Assembly (NCBI RefSeq): GCF_003762835.1
Contig: NZ_RJWA01000003.1
Span: forward strand, 806,001-870,000
From: Micromonospora sp. HM5-17
GTDB taxonomy: Bacteria > Actinomycetota > Actinomycetes > Mycobacteriales > Micromonosporaceae
Reading direction: 5' to 3'
DNA: 64,000 nt
Each line of letters starts with the position of its first letter. The stretch's first letter is position 1. A program made the position numbers and the translations under genes. The notes under the pieces were generated by a model. It worked only from the letters and a program-made list of their open reading frames with translations, was not told the origin of the DNA and ran no database searches. This document shows, piece after piece, positions 26,906-34,798 of the stretch.

Positions 26906-28498
26906 GTGACCGTTCGGTACCTCCAACCGCGCCTGAGCCAGTTGCTCGGCGCCACACTGATCGTCTCCCTCGCCGTCGGCCTGTCCGGCCAGCCGGCCGC
27001 CGCGCGTCCCGCCAGCGGCGGTACGGGCGGGGCCGCGGCCGGTGGCTCGCCCGCCGTGGCCGGCCCGCTGGCGGCCGCCTTCGACCGGGCGGCGGCCCGC
27101 TACGACGTACCCCGCGACCTGCTGGTCGCCCTCGGCTACGCCGAGACGCACCTCGACGACCACGCCGGAGCGCCGAGCGCGTCCAACGGCTACGGCGTGA
27201 TGCACCTGGCCAGCAACCCGACGGTGCGCACCCTGGACGAGGCGGCCGCGCTGACCGGCCTCGACCCGGCGGCACTGCGGACCGACACCGCCGCCAACAT
27301 CGCCGGGGCGGCCGCCGTGCTGCGGTCGTACGCCGACGAGGCCGGGCTGACCGCGGCCCAGCGCGCCGACGTCAACCGCTGGTACGGCGCGGTCGCCCGC
27401 TACGGCGGCGCGCGTACCCCGGCCGTCGCCCGGCTCTACGCCGACGCCGTCTACGACCTGCTCGCCACCGGCATCGACGCCACCACCGCGGGCGGTCCGG
27501 TCCGGGTCGCGCCCCGGACGGTTGCCCCGGAGCGCGGTGCGCTGGCCACCGTCGCGCCGCTCGGCAGCGGCGACGAGGTGGGCACCCTGAGCACGGACTA
27601 CGGTCCGGCCGCCTGGGTTCCGGCGAGTTCGTCCAACTACACGGTCTCCAACCGGGAGTCGACGTACCAGATCAACTACGTGGTGATCCACGTGGCCCAG
27701 GGGTCGTACGCCGGCACGATCAGCTGGTTCCAGAACCCCTCGGCCCAGGTCAGCGCGCACTACGTGATTCGCTCCTCGGACGGCGCGGTGACCCAGTCGG
27801 TCCGGGACAAGGACATCGCCTGGCACGCCGGCAACTGGACGTACAACACCCAGTCGATCGGCATCGAGCACGAGGGCTACATCAACCAGGCGTCCTGGTT
27901 CACCGACGCCATGTACCGCTCGTCGGCCGCGCTGACCCGGCACCTCTGCGACCGCTACGGCATCCCCAAGGACCGTAGCCACATCATCGGCCACAACCAG
28001 GTTCCGGGCGCGACCCACACCGACCCGGGACCGAACTGGAACTGGACGTACTACATGCAGCTGGTGACCGGCTCGACCCCGACGCCGGGCTGGTCGGTCA
28101 CCGTCGACAACAGCACCTCCGGGGCCTTCACCGCCAGCAGCAACTGGGGCACGTCGAGCTACTCCAGCCAGCGGCACGGCGCCGACTACCGCTTCGCCGA
28201 GCCCATCGAGGCGAGCGACCCGGCCTGGTACCGGGCCAACATCCCGGAGACCGGCACCTACCGGGTGGAGGTCTGGTATCCGGCCGACCCCGGCTACAAC
28301 AACCGGGCGCCGTACATCGTCGTGACGCCGAGTGGGAACCAGACCGTCTACGTCGACCAGCGCTCCGGCGGCGGGGCGTGGCGTTCCCTCGGCACCTTCA
28401 CCCTGGCCGCCGGTGACGGCAACAAGGTGGGGGTGAGCCGGTGGACCGGCGGCACCGGCCTGGTGATCGCCGACGCGATCCGGATCACCCGCGTCTGA
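26906..28498 (+). CDS. Secreted N-acetylmuramoyl-L-alanine amidase with golvesin-like C-terminal domain
   Basis: 530-residue exported wall hydrolase. Signal peptide (LGATLIVSLAVGLSGQPAAA), then a lysozyme-like helical region (VPRDLLVALGYAETHL to about residue 190), an Amidase_2 catalytic domain with zinc ligands in YVVIHVAQG, SIGIEHEGY and GATHTDPGP (about residues 250-385), and a beta-rich golvesin-C-like domain (FTASSNWGTSSYSSQRHG to LVIADAIRI). GTG 26906 fits the GGGAGG ribosome site better than GTG 26900, which overlaps it. Located just after the NagZ/ROK pair, it suggests a muropeptide recycling neighbourhood. Confidence 0.88.
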   Translation: MTVRYLQPRLSQLLGATLIVSLAVGLSGQPAAARPASGGTGGAAAGGSPAVAGPLAAAFDRAAARYDVPRDLLVALGYAETHLDDHAGAPSASNGYGVMHLASNPTVRTLDEAAALTGLDPAALRTDTAANIAGAAAVLRSYADEAGLTAAQRADVNRWYGAVARYGGARTPAVARLYADAVYDLLATGIDATTAGGPVRVAPRTVAPERGALATVAPLGSGDEVGTLSTDYGPAAWVPASSSNYTVSNRESTYQINYVVIHVAQGSYAGTISWFQNPSAQVSAHYVIRSSDGAVTQSVRDKDIAWHAGNWTYNTQSIGIEHEGYINQASWFTDAMYRSSAALTRHLCDRYGIPKDRSHIIGHNQVPGATHTDPGPNWNWTYYMQLVTGSTPTPGWSVTVDNSTSGAFTASSNWGTSSYSSQRHGADYRFAEPIEASDPAWYRANIPETGTYRVEVWYPADPGYNNRAPYIVVTPSGNQTVYVDQRSGGGAWRSLGTFTLAAGDGNKVGVSRWTGGTGLVIADAIRITRV

Positions 28499-28503
28499 CC
28501 GGA

Positions 28504-28549
28504 CGCGGGCGGGTCCCGGCCCTCCCTGACGGGACGGGGCCCGCCCGCG
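28504..28549 (+). terminator. Long hairpin after amidase gene
   Basis: CGCGGGCGGG (28504-28513) pairs with CCCGCCCGCG (28540-28549); an inner TCCCG/CGGGA stem (28514-28518 with 28530-28534) extends it. It starts 5 bases after the stop codon. A likely terminator. Confidence 0.7.
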
Positions 28550-28823
28550 GTCAGGTCCCCCCGCACGCTCCGATGTAGACGGGAGACGGCGACCGCCGGC
28601 CGGCCTCGCCCGGGGGTGCCGAGCGTGGCGCCCGTCGCCGTGGTCTCCACCGCACGTCGTCCGCCGTCCGGCGCTCGGTCCCCGCGGCCGGCGCCGGGCG
28701 TCGGCGCGCTCGGTCGCCGGTGGCACCTGCCACCGCCGTACGACGTGACGTCGGACACGGCGCCCCAGCCCCGGCGCCGGTGGCGCGCGCGGCGGGCAGC
28801 GGGGTGCGTGGTTGGATGGAAGG
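28550..28823. other. Intergenic region between amidase and ABC ATPase genes
   Basis: Together with the preceding terminator this gap is 325 bases long. Frames are arginine-rich and non-conserved. GGAAGG at 28818-28823 abuts the GTG at 28824 as a ribosome site. No other structure noted. Confidence 0.35.
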
Positions 28824-29681
28824 GTGCGTGAAGAGCCCGTATACCTCTCCGACGGTGCCGGTCGGGGCACCGATGCCGGCGACGTGTCACCGCCGGACCG
28901 GGACGTGGTGATCGACCTGCGCCAGGTCGGTGTCGTGCGCTCCGGAAATCCGCTGCTCAGGGATGTGACCTGGCGGGTGACGGCCGCCGAGCGCTGGGTC
29001 GTACTCGGGCCGAACGGCGCGGGGAAGACGACACTGCTGAACCTGGCGGCGGGGCGGCTGCACCCGACCACCGGGGTGGTGCACGTGCTCGGTGAGCGGA
29101 TCGGCCGTACCGACCTCTCGGAGCTGCGTACCCGGATCGGACTGAGCACGGCGCTGCTGGCGGAGCGCATCCCGGCCGACGAGCGGGTCCGGGACGTGGT
29201 GCTGACCGCCGCCTGGTCGGTGGTCGGCCGCTGGCGTGAGGAGTACGACGAACTGGACGAGGCGCGCGCGGCCGCGCTGCTCGGCCAGCTCGGCGTCATC
29301 GCGCTGGCCGACCGGGCCTACGGGACCCTGTCCGAGGGGGAGCGGAAGCGGGTGCAGATCGCCCGGGCGCTGATGACCGACCCGGAGTTGCTGCTGCTCG
29401 ACGAGCCGGCCGCCGGCCTCGACCTGGGCGGCCGGGAGGATCTGGTGGCCCGGCTGGCGGAGCTGGCCCGGGACGAGGACTCGCCGGCGCTGGTGCTGGT
29501 GACCCACCACGTCGAGGAGATCCCGCCGGGCTTCACCCACGCGCTGCTGCTGCGCGAGGGCGGTGTCGTGGCGCAGGGCCCCATCGCCGAGACGGTCACC
29601 GGGGAGTACCTGTCGAAGACCTTTGGCGTCCCGCTGGTGGTCGACCGGGCCGGAGACCGCTTCACCGCCCGGGCCGCCTGA
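28824..29681 (+). CDS. Stand-alone ABC transporter ATP-binding protein
   Basis: 285-residue ATPase with Walker A LGPNGAGKTTLLNLAAG, a Q-loop region IGLSTALLAERI, signature LSEGERKRVQIARALM, Walker B ELLLLDEPAAGLDL and the H-loop VTHHVEEI. It resembles ModF/YlmA-type ATPases that are encoded without a permease. GTG 28824 (MREEPVYLSDG). No transport partner is adjacent, so a non-transport role or a distant permease is possible. Confidence 0.82.
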   Translation: MREEPVYLSDGAGRGTDAGDVSPPDRDVVIDLRQVGVVRSGNPLLRDVTWRVTAAERWVVLGPNGAGKTTLLNLAAGRLHPTTGVVHVLGERIGRTDLSELRTRIGLSTALLAERIPADERVRDVVLTAAWSVVGRWREEYDELDEARAAALLGQLGVIALADRAYGTLSEGERKRVQIARALMTDPELLLLDEPAAGLDLGGREDLVARLAELARDEDSPALVLVTHHVEEIPPGFTHALLLREGGVVAQGPIAETVTGEYLSKTFGVPLVVDRAGDRFTARAA

Positions 29682-29888
29682 GCCCCGCCCCGCCGGGCGT
29701 ACCCGTCCGCCGGGCCGCCGCGCGCATCGTCCGACAGGCCGCCCGGAGGCACGCGTCACAGGCCGTCCGCGCGTCCGCCGGGCAGGCCGTCCGCAGGTGC
29801 CGTTCGGTGGTGGCGGGCGCGCAGCGGGAGCGGTCGTGGTCGCCGGCCCAGGTGGGCGACCGGCCGCGGCCGGTCGGCCTCGGCGCGG
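29682..29888. repeat. Short degenerate repeats CAGGCCGYCCG
   Basis: The 207-base gap between convergent genes contains several imperfect copies of CAGGCCGYCCGC or GTCCGCCGGGC, at about 29735-29750, 29758-29775 and 29784-29800. They are too short and irregular for CRISPR or IS ends and probably reflect slippage in G/C-rich DNA. Confidence 0.35.
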
Positions 29889-30881
29889 TCAGGCGGTGGC
29901 GGCACGCAGCATCGGCAACAGCGTCTCCGCCGCCAGGGTGAGTTGGGCGACCGCGAAGCGGGCATCGCGGGGCGGCACGAGGACGACCGCGTCCGCGCTG
30001 GCCTCGCGGAGTCGGGCCACCGCCGCGGCGCACTGCTCGGCGCTGCCGGCCGCCGCGAACCGGTCCAGGTAGTGCTCGGGCAGCGCCGCAGCCAGCGCCG
30101 TCACCCCGGGGGCCGCGGCCCGCAGGGCGGCGAGCTCCTCCGTCAACCCGGCATCCGCCGGGGAGAGCGGCCCACCCTGGACGAGCCGGGCGGCGATCTC
30201 GCGCCGGGCACTGGCTCGGGCCTCGTCGAAATCCAGGTGGACGTAGACGGTGAGTCGATGGTCGTCGGTCCGCCCGGCCTCCCGGCGTCCCTCGTCGATG
30301 AGGTGCCGGGCCCAGCGGACGTACGCCGGGCTGGCGCACTCGGCCAGGATCGTGCCGTCGGCGACCCGGCCGGAGAGCCGCAGCGAACGCGCGTTGCGGA
30401 CCCCCGTCGCGATCGGCGGTGGCTGTTCCGGCGGGAACTCCAACGCCACCTCGGCGAGGCGGGCATGCCGGCCGGTCACGGTGACGGTCTCGCCGGCGAG
30501 CAGCGCGCGGACCGCCGTGACCGTCTCGCCGAGGACCGCCAGTGGCGAGGGATGGTCGGCCCCGACCTGGCGTACCCAGTCCGGCATGCCGTGACCGAAA
30601 CCCGGCAGGATCCGTCCCGGGAAGAGCCGGGCCAGGCTGGCCAGCTCCATCGCGGCCAGTGCCGGGTTGCGGAATGCCGCCGGCAGGATGCCGATGCCGA
30701 TCCGGAGCGTGGTGGTCGCCGCCGCCGCGACGGCGGCGGTGGAGACGGCCCCGCCGAAGAAGCAGTCCTCCACCACCCACAACTCGTCGTAGCCGAGCCG
30801 CTCCGCCAGCCGGGCGTACGCCGGAAGCTGTTCCGGCGGGGTGTCGCAGCGGTACATGACTCCGATCGGCATCTGGCCCAT
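29889..30881 (-). CDS. LLM-class flavin/F420-dependent oxidoreductase
   Basis: About 330-residue TIM-barrel oxidoreductase of the luciferase-like superfamily. Blocks include MPIGVMYRCDTPPEQL, LGYDELWVVEDCFF, RIGIGILPAAFRNPALAAMELA, LFPGRILPGFGHGMPDW and SGRVADGTILAECASPAYVRWA. Start ATG 30881 is taken; ATG 30872 (MPIGV) is equally possible and the ribosome site does not decide. Divergent from the ribokinase gene by 74 bases. Substrate unknown. It shares only fold-level similarity with the LLM protein at 19608. Confidence 0.85.
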   Translation of the reverse strand: MGQMPIGVMYRCDTPPEQLPAYARLAERLGYDELWVVEDCFFGGAVSTAAVAAAATTTLRIGIGILPAAFRNPALAAMELASLARLFPGRILPGFGHGMPDWVRQVGADHPSPLAVLGETVTAVRALLAGETVTVTGRHARLAEVALEFPPEQPPPIATGVRNARSLRLSGRVADGTILAECASPAYVRWARHLIDEGRREAGRTDDHRLTVYVHLDFDEARASARREIAARLVQGGPLSPADAGLTEELAALRAAAPGVTALAAALPEHYLDRFAAAGSAEQCAAAVARLREASADAVVLVPPRDARFAVAQLTLAAETLLPMLRAATA

Positions 30882-30955
30882 GTCGTGCAGCCTGCCAGAA
30901 GCGTCCGGCACCGGATCGCTCTAGACTCGAGCATTCGCCGGAACGGGAGGTGTCG

Positions 30956-31858
30956 GTGGAACGGCAGCGACCGCGGATCGTGGTCATGGGCAGCGCCAAC
31001 ATGGACCTGGTGGTGACCACCGACGTGCTGCCGAAGCCCGGGGAGACCGTCTTCGGCACGGACTTCGTGATGGTGGCCGGGGGCAAGGGCGCCAACCAGG
31101 CGATCGCGGTGAGCCGGGCCGGTGGCGACGGCGCCCTGCTCGGCGCGATCGGCTCCGACTCGTTCGGGGTGACTCTCAAGGCCCGGATCGCCGCCGCCGG
31201 CGTGGACACCGAGCAGGTCCGGGTGGTGTACGGCTCCTCCGGGGTGGCGGTGGTCACCGTCGACGCGGAGGGGGAGAACACCATCGTGGTGACCCCGGCG
31301 GCGAACTCCGCCTTCGTCGGGCTGACCGAGGCCGAGCTGGCCGTCGTCCGCGAGGCGGACGTTCTGGTCGCGCAGTTGGAGATCCCGGTCGGGACGGTGA
31401 CCGAGGCGGCCCGGGTCGCCCGCGAGTCCGGCACCCGGGTGCTGCTCAACGCGGCCCCGGCACAGCCGGTCCCGGCCGAGCTGCTGGAGCTGGTGGACCT
31501 GTTGGTGGTGAACGAGGCCGAGGCCCGGGCGATCACCGGGCGAGGCCGGGAGGCACCCGAGGCGTTGCTCGACGTCGTACCCCGAGCGGTGCTGACCCTC
31601 GGTCGGCACGGGGCCTGGTACGGCGACCGGGACGGCACCACGCGGTACGTGCCGGCGGTCAAGGTCGAGCTGGTCGACTCGACGGCCGCCGGGGACGCGT
31701 TCACCGGGGCGCTCGCGGTGGCCTGGGGCGAGGGACGGGACATGCTCGACGCGGTCCGGTGGGCGAGCGCGGCGGGGGCGGCCTGCGCCCGCAGGCTCGG
31801 CGCGTCGGTGGCCCTGCCGCTCCGCTCCGAGATCGACGAGCTGTACGTACCCGGCTGA
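30956..31858 (+). CDS. rbsK: Ribokinase (PfkB family), copy 1
   Basis: Phosphorylates ribose (or a related pentose) at O5. About 300 residues with VVMGSANMDLVV, VAGGKGANQAIAVSRAGG, VDLLVVNEAEARAITG and the catalytic STAAGDAFTGALAVAW (Asp base). GTG 30956 is preferred because GGGAGG at 30945-30950 sits 5 bases upstream; GTG 30950 overlaps it. It stands apart from the second ribokinase (39778) in the catabolic operon; the two share most motifs but are clearly diverged. Confidence 0.9.
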   Translation: MERQRPRIVVMGSANMDLVVTTDVLPKPGETVFGTDFVMVAGGKGANQAIAVSRAGGDGALLGAIGSDSFGVTLKARIAAAGVDTEQVRVVYGSSGVAVVTVDAEGENTIVVTPAANSAFVGLTEAELAVVREADVLVAQLEIPVGTVTEAARVARESGTRVLLNAAPAQPVPAELLELVDLLVVNEAEARAITGRGREAPEALLDVVPRAVLTLGRHGAWYGDRDGTTRYVPAVKVELVDSTAAGDAFTGALAVAWGEGRDMLDAVRWASAAGAACARRLGASVALPLRSEIDELYVPG

Positions 31859-31970
31859 CCACCGGACGGCCGGCACCGGCGGTGACGCCGGACGAGTGCC
31901 GCGGGCGCCGTGACGGGGTGGGCGCGGGCACCGCGGCGAGGTGGCCACGGGCACCGTGCCCGGACGGCCC

Positions 31971-32028
31971 GGGCAACCGCGTGCTCGCCCGGTCGACCGG
32001 GCAACCGCAATGCTTGCCCGGTCGGTCC
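31971..32028. repeat. Imperfect tandem repeat (28-30 bp units) before yccF-like gene
   Basis: Two units beginning GGGCAACCGC (31971-31998 and 31999-32028). The second includes an 8-bp inverted repeat CCGGGCAA/TTGCCCGG (31997-32004 with 32014-32021). It ends 12 bases before the YccF start and could be a regulatory hairpin or replication slippage. Confidence 0.45.
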
Positions 32029-32039
32029 ACCATGACCGC

Positions 32040-32450
32040 ATGGTGCGGTTCGTGCTCAATCTCCTCTGGCTGGTCTTCGGCAGCGGCATCGTGCTCGCGG
32101 TCGGGTACGGCCTCGCGGCGCTGATCTGTTTCGTGCTGGTCGTGACCATCCCGTTCGGGGTCGCGGCGCTGCGGCTGGCCCACTACTCGCTCTGGCCGTT
32201 CGGCCGGACCCTGGTGGCCAAGCCCGATGCCGGGCTCGGCTCCGGCCTGGCGAACGTGCTCTGGGTGGTGCTGGCCGGCTGGTGGCTCGCCCTGGCCCAC
32301 ATCGTCGCCGGGGCCGGACTCTGCGTCACGATCGTCGGTATCCCGTTCGGCATCGCGAACTTCAAGCTCGTCCCGGCCGCGTTCTGGCCGCTCGGACGCC
32401 AGGTGGTGGAGATCGACGACCTGCGGCGGCCGGACCTCGCCACGCCCTGA
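32040..32450 (+). CDS. YccF-domain inner membrane protein
   Basis: 136-residue protein with two YccF repeats, each ending in a TIPFGVAALRLAHYSLWPFG or VGIPFGIANFKLVPAAFWPLG type block, and about four hydrophobic helices. ATG 32040 (MVRFVLNLLWLVFG) is the natural start. Function of the family is unknown. It lies 219 bases before the LacI gene and is probably a separate unit. Confidence 0.88.
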   Translation: MVRFVLNLLWLVFGSGIVLAVGYGLAALICFVLVVTIPFGVAALRLAHYSLWPFGRTLVAKPDAGLGSGLANVLWVVLAGWWLALAHIVAGAGLCVTIVGIPFGIANFKLVPAAFWPLGRQVVEIDDLRRPDLATP

Positions 32451-32600
32451 GCCCGGCCCACACCCCGACGGTATCCGCCCCCGGTGGGCAGGTCACCCGC
32501 CGTGCCTCGCGGTGCGCGTCGCCCGGATCCGGTACGACCCGGGCTGGCCAGAGCCACATCAGCGCCGTGAGCTGGAGCGAAACATTTTCGTAACGGACCC

Positions 32601-32629
32601 TTGACGGGCTGGCGAGGGGGGAGCAGACT
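32601..32629 (+). promoter_or_regulatory. Candidate promoter of the catabolic operon
   Basis: TTGACG (32601-32606), 17-base spacer and CAGACT (32624-32629) resemble a primary-sigma promoter. The first LacI operator begins 5 bases downstream of the -10-like box, an arrangement suited to repression. Confidence 0.5.
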
Positions 32630-32633
32630 CCCC

Positions 32634-32645
32634 GGAAACGTTTAC
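32634..32645. promoter_or_regulatory. LacI-family operator 1
   Basis: GGAAACGTTTAC, one mismatch from the perfect palindrome at 32677. The CG-centred AAACGTTT core is the classic LacI/GalR half-site arrangement. It lies just downstream of the candidate promoter. Confidence 0.7.
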
Positions 32646-32669
32646 ACATCTGGGGTGGAGGTCCGGTGC

Positions 32670-33872
32670 ATGGGTCGTAAACGTTTACAGCCCGCTGCCG
32701 GCCGGCCGACCGTACACACGGTGGCCGCGCGGGCCGGCGTCTCGATCGCCTCGGCCTCGCGCGTCCTCAACGGCGTCGGCGGCAGCCCCGAGACCATCCG
32801 CAAGGTTCGCCAGGCGGCGGCCGAGGTCGGCTACGTGCCGAACGCCATCGCCCGGTCGTTGCAGTCGCAGCGCACGGGCCTGGTCGCGCTCGCGGTCGCC
32901 GACATCGGCAACCCGGTCTACGTGGCCATGATGCGAGCCATCGAGGCCGTGGTCGCCGCCGGCGGCCGACAGCTGCTGGTGCACGCCACGGGCGGCGACG
33001 TCGCCACCGAGATCTCGCTGCTGCGTCGGCTGGCACACCGGTACGTGGACGGCATGATCGTCTCACCGATCCGGATCACCGACAGTCACCTCGAGGCGAT
33101 GGTGGTCAGCCCGGTCCCGGTCGTCGTGGTGGGCCAACTCCCCGACGACGCGCCGGTCGACAACGTCCGTACCGACTCCCGGGCCGGTGTCGCGCTCGCC
33201 GTCGACCACCTGCTCGCGGCCGGACGGCGGCGGATCGGGTTCCTCAACGGTCCGCTGGACACCGTGCCCGGCGCGGCCCGGGACGCCGGGTTCCGGGCCG
33301 CGCTGGCCCGCCACGGCATCCCCGTCGACGAGGATCTCATCGAGATCGGTGACTTCCAGTACGCGGCCGGTCGCGCGGCCGCCGCGCGGCTACTCGCCCG
33401 GGCCGAGCCGGATGCGCTGCTCTGCGCCAACGACCTGATCGCGGTCGGCGCCCTGCACACGCTGCTCAGCGAGGAGCGGCGGGTCCCGCAGGAGGTCGCC
33501 CTGGTCGGCATGGACGACACCGAACTCGCCCAGATGACCTTTCCACAGCTCTCCAGCGTCTCGCTCGGCTCCGCCGACCGGGGACGGCGTGCCGCCGAGC
33601 TGCTGCTGGAACGGATCGCCGACCCCGACCTGCCGCCCCGCCGCGCCCACGTCGCGCCCAGCCTGGTGGTCCGCGCCTCCAGCATCCCCGGCGGCACCCC
33701 GCGACCCCCGGCGCCGGGCCAGCCGACCGCCGTCACCGCGCCGGAGCCGGGCCTCGGGACGTCACCCGCGGTACCGACGGCGGCGGCTCCGATGACGGCC
33801 ATGCCTGCCTCGCCCGCGTCCCCCCGGACGACCAGCACCGCCGGGCTCACTACGGAAGGTGGGACCCGATGA
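32670..33872 (+). CDS. LacI-family transcriptional repressor of catabolic operon
   Basis: 400-residue regulator. HTH at residues about 10-35 (VHTVAARAGVSIASASRVLNG), hinge ARSLQSQRTG, then a periplasmic-binding-like effector domain (VADIGNPVYVAMM, GMIVSPIRI, GRRRIGFLNGPLDT, ALLCANDLIAVGAL, VGMDDTELAQM). A Pro/Ala/Thr-rich tail of about 55 residues follows the domain. ATG 32670 puts the HTH in normal position. The stop overlaps the permease ATG (ATGA), so the repressor is co-transcribed with the operon and autoregulated through the AAACGTTT sites. Confidence 0.92.
   Translation: MGRKRLQPAAGRPTVHTVAARAGVSIASASRVLNGVGGSPETIRKVRQAAAEVGYVPNAIARSLQSQRTGLVALAVADIGNPVYVAMMRAIEAVVAAGGRQLLVHATGGDVATEISLLRRLAHRYVDGMIVSPIRITDSHLEAMVVSPVPVVVVGQLPDDAPVDNVRTDSRAGVALAVDHLLAAGRRRIGFLNGPLDTVPGAARDAGFRAALARHGIPVDEDLIEIGDFQYAAGRAAAARLLARAEPDALLCANDLIAVGALHTLLSEERRVPQEVALVGMDDTELAQMTFPQLSSVSLGSADRGRRAAELLLERIADPDLPPRRAHVAPSLVVRASSIPGGTPRPPAPGQPTAVTAPEPGLGTSPAVPTAAAPMTAMPASPASPRTTSTAGLTTEGGTR
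32677..32688. promoter_or_regulatory. LacI-family operator 2 (inside lacI codons 3-7)
   Basis: GTAAACGTTTAC is a perfect 12-bp palindrome located within the first codons of the repressor gene (Arg-Lys-Arg-Leu). The centre-to-centre distance from operator 1 is 43 bases, about four helical turns, compatible with cooperative binding. Confidence 0.7.
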
Positions 33873-34798
33873 CCACGCTGACCGTACGGCCGGCGGTGGA
33901 CCGCGCCCCCCGGCGTCGGCGCCGGCGCTCCGACCGGGCGACCGTCTACCTGCTGCTGCTCCCGTCGCTGCTGCCGGTCCTCGTGCTCTCCGTCTTCCCA
34001 CTGCTGCGGGGCATCTACCTCGGCTTCACCGACGCCCGGGCCGGCCGGAACGTGGAGATCAGCTTCACCGGGCTAGCCAACTACCGGGAGCTGCTGCACG
34101 ACGAGCTGTTCTGGAGCTCATTCCGGATCGGGCTGCTCTGGGCGTTCTCGGTGACCGTGCTGCAGTTCCTGCTCGCGCTCGGGCTGGCCCTGCTGCTCAA
34201 CCAGCGGCTGCGGTTCCGGGGCCTCGCCCGGGTGCTCGCCGTCGTCCCCTGGGCGATGCCACCGGTGGTGGTCGGCATCCTCTGGCGGCTGGTCTACCAC
34301 CCGGACGCGGGACTGCTCAACGAGTTTCTGTACCGCATCGGTGCGGACGGACTGCGGACCACCTGGCTCGGCGACTTCAGCACCGCGTTGCCCGCCGTGA
34401 TCATCGTCGGGGTCTGGGCCGGGATGCCGCAGACCACCGTCGTACTCCTGGCGGGGTTGCAGAGCGTGCCGCGCGAGCTGCACGAGGCGGCGGCGGTGGA
34501 CGGCGCCGATGCCTGGCAGCGGTTCCGGAGCGTCACCCTGCCGTCGCTGATGCCGGTGATCGTCGCGATCACCTCGCTCGACTTCATCTGGAACTTCAAC
34601 TCGTTCGGCCTGGTGTACGTGCTCACCGCCGGCGGGCCGGGCGGTCGGACCATGCTGCCGATGCTCTTCGCGTACGAGGAGGCGTTCCGGTACGGCGACT
34701 ACGGCTACGCCGCCGCCCTCGGCAACGTGATGGTGGTGATCGTCGTGGCACTACTCGCGGTCTACCTGCGCCGCCGGCTTCGGGAGGCGAACCAATGA
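33869..34798 (+). CDS. ABC sugar-type transporter permease (MalF-like)
   Basis: 309-residue integral membrane subunit with six predicted helices and the ATPase-docking EAA loop ELHEAAAVDGADAWQRFRSVTLPSL split near residues 205-230. N terminus RRRRRRSDRATVYLLLLPSLLPV is typical of the MalF/UgpA branch. Overlaps the LacI stop (ATGA) and its own stop overlaps the next permease (ATGA). It serves as one half of the membrane channel for the binding protein at 35921; no ATPase is in the operon, so a shared MsiK-type ATPase elsewhere is likely. Confidence 0.92.
   Translation: MTTLTVRPAVDRAPRRRRRRSDRATVYLLLLPSLLPVLVLSVFPLLRGIYLGFTDARAGRNVEISFTGLANYRELLHDELFWSSFRIGLLWAFSVTVLQFLLALGLALLLNQRLRFRGLARVLAVVPWAMPPVVVGILWRLVYHPDAGLLNEFLYRIGADGLRTTWLGDFSTALPAVIIVGVWAGMPQTTVVLLAGLQSVPRELHEAAAVDGADAWQRFRSVTLPSLMPVIVAITSLDFIWNFNSFGLVYVLTAGGPGGRTMLPMLFAYEEAFRYGDYGYAAALGNVMVVIVVALLAVYLRRRLREANQ

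Noticed and set aside
26270-29299. Very long minus-strand open frame of about 1009 codons, and similar long frames at 3290-4921 and 53397-56171
   Set aside because: They are antisense to well-supported genes and are rich in Arg/Gly/His/Val typical of mirror frames in high-G+C DNA. No domain motifs were seen.
29735-29800. CRISPR-like short repeats
   Set aside because: Units are under 15 bases, irregular in spacing and sequence, and no cas genes occur.
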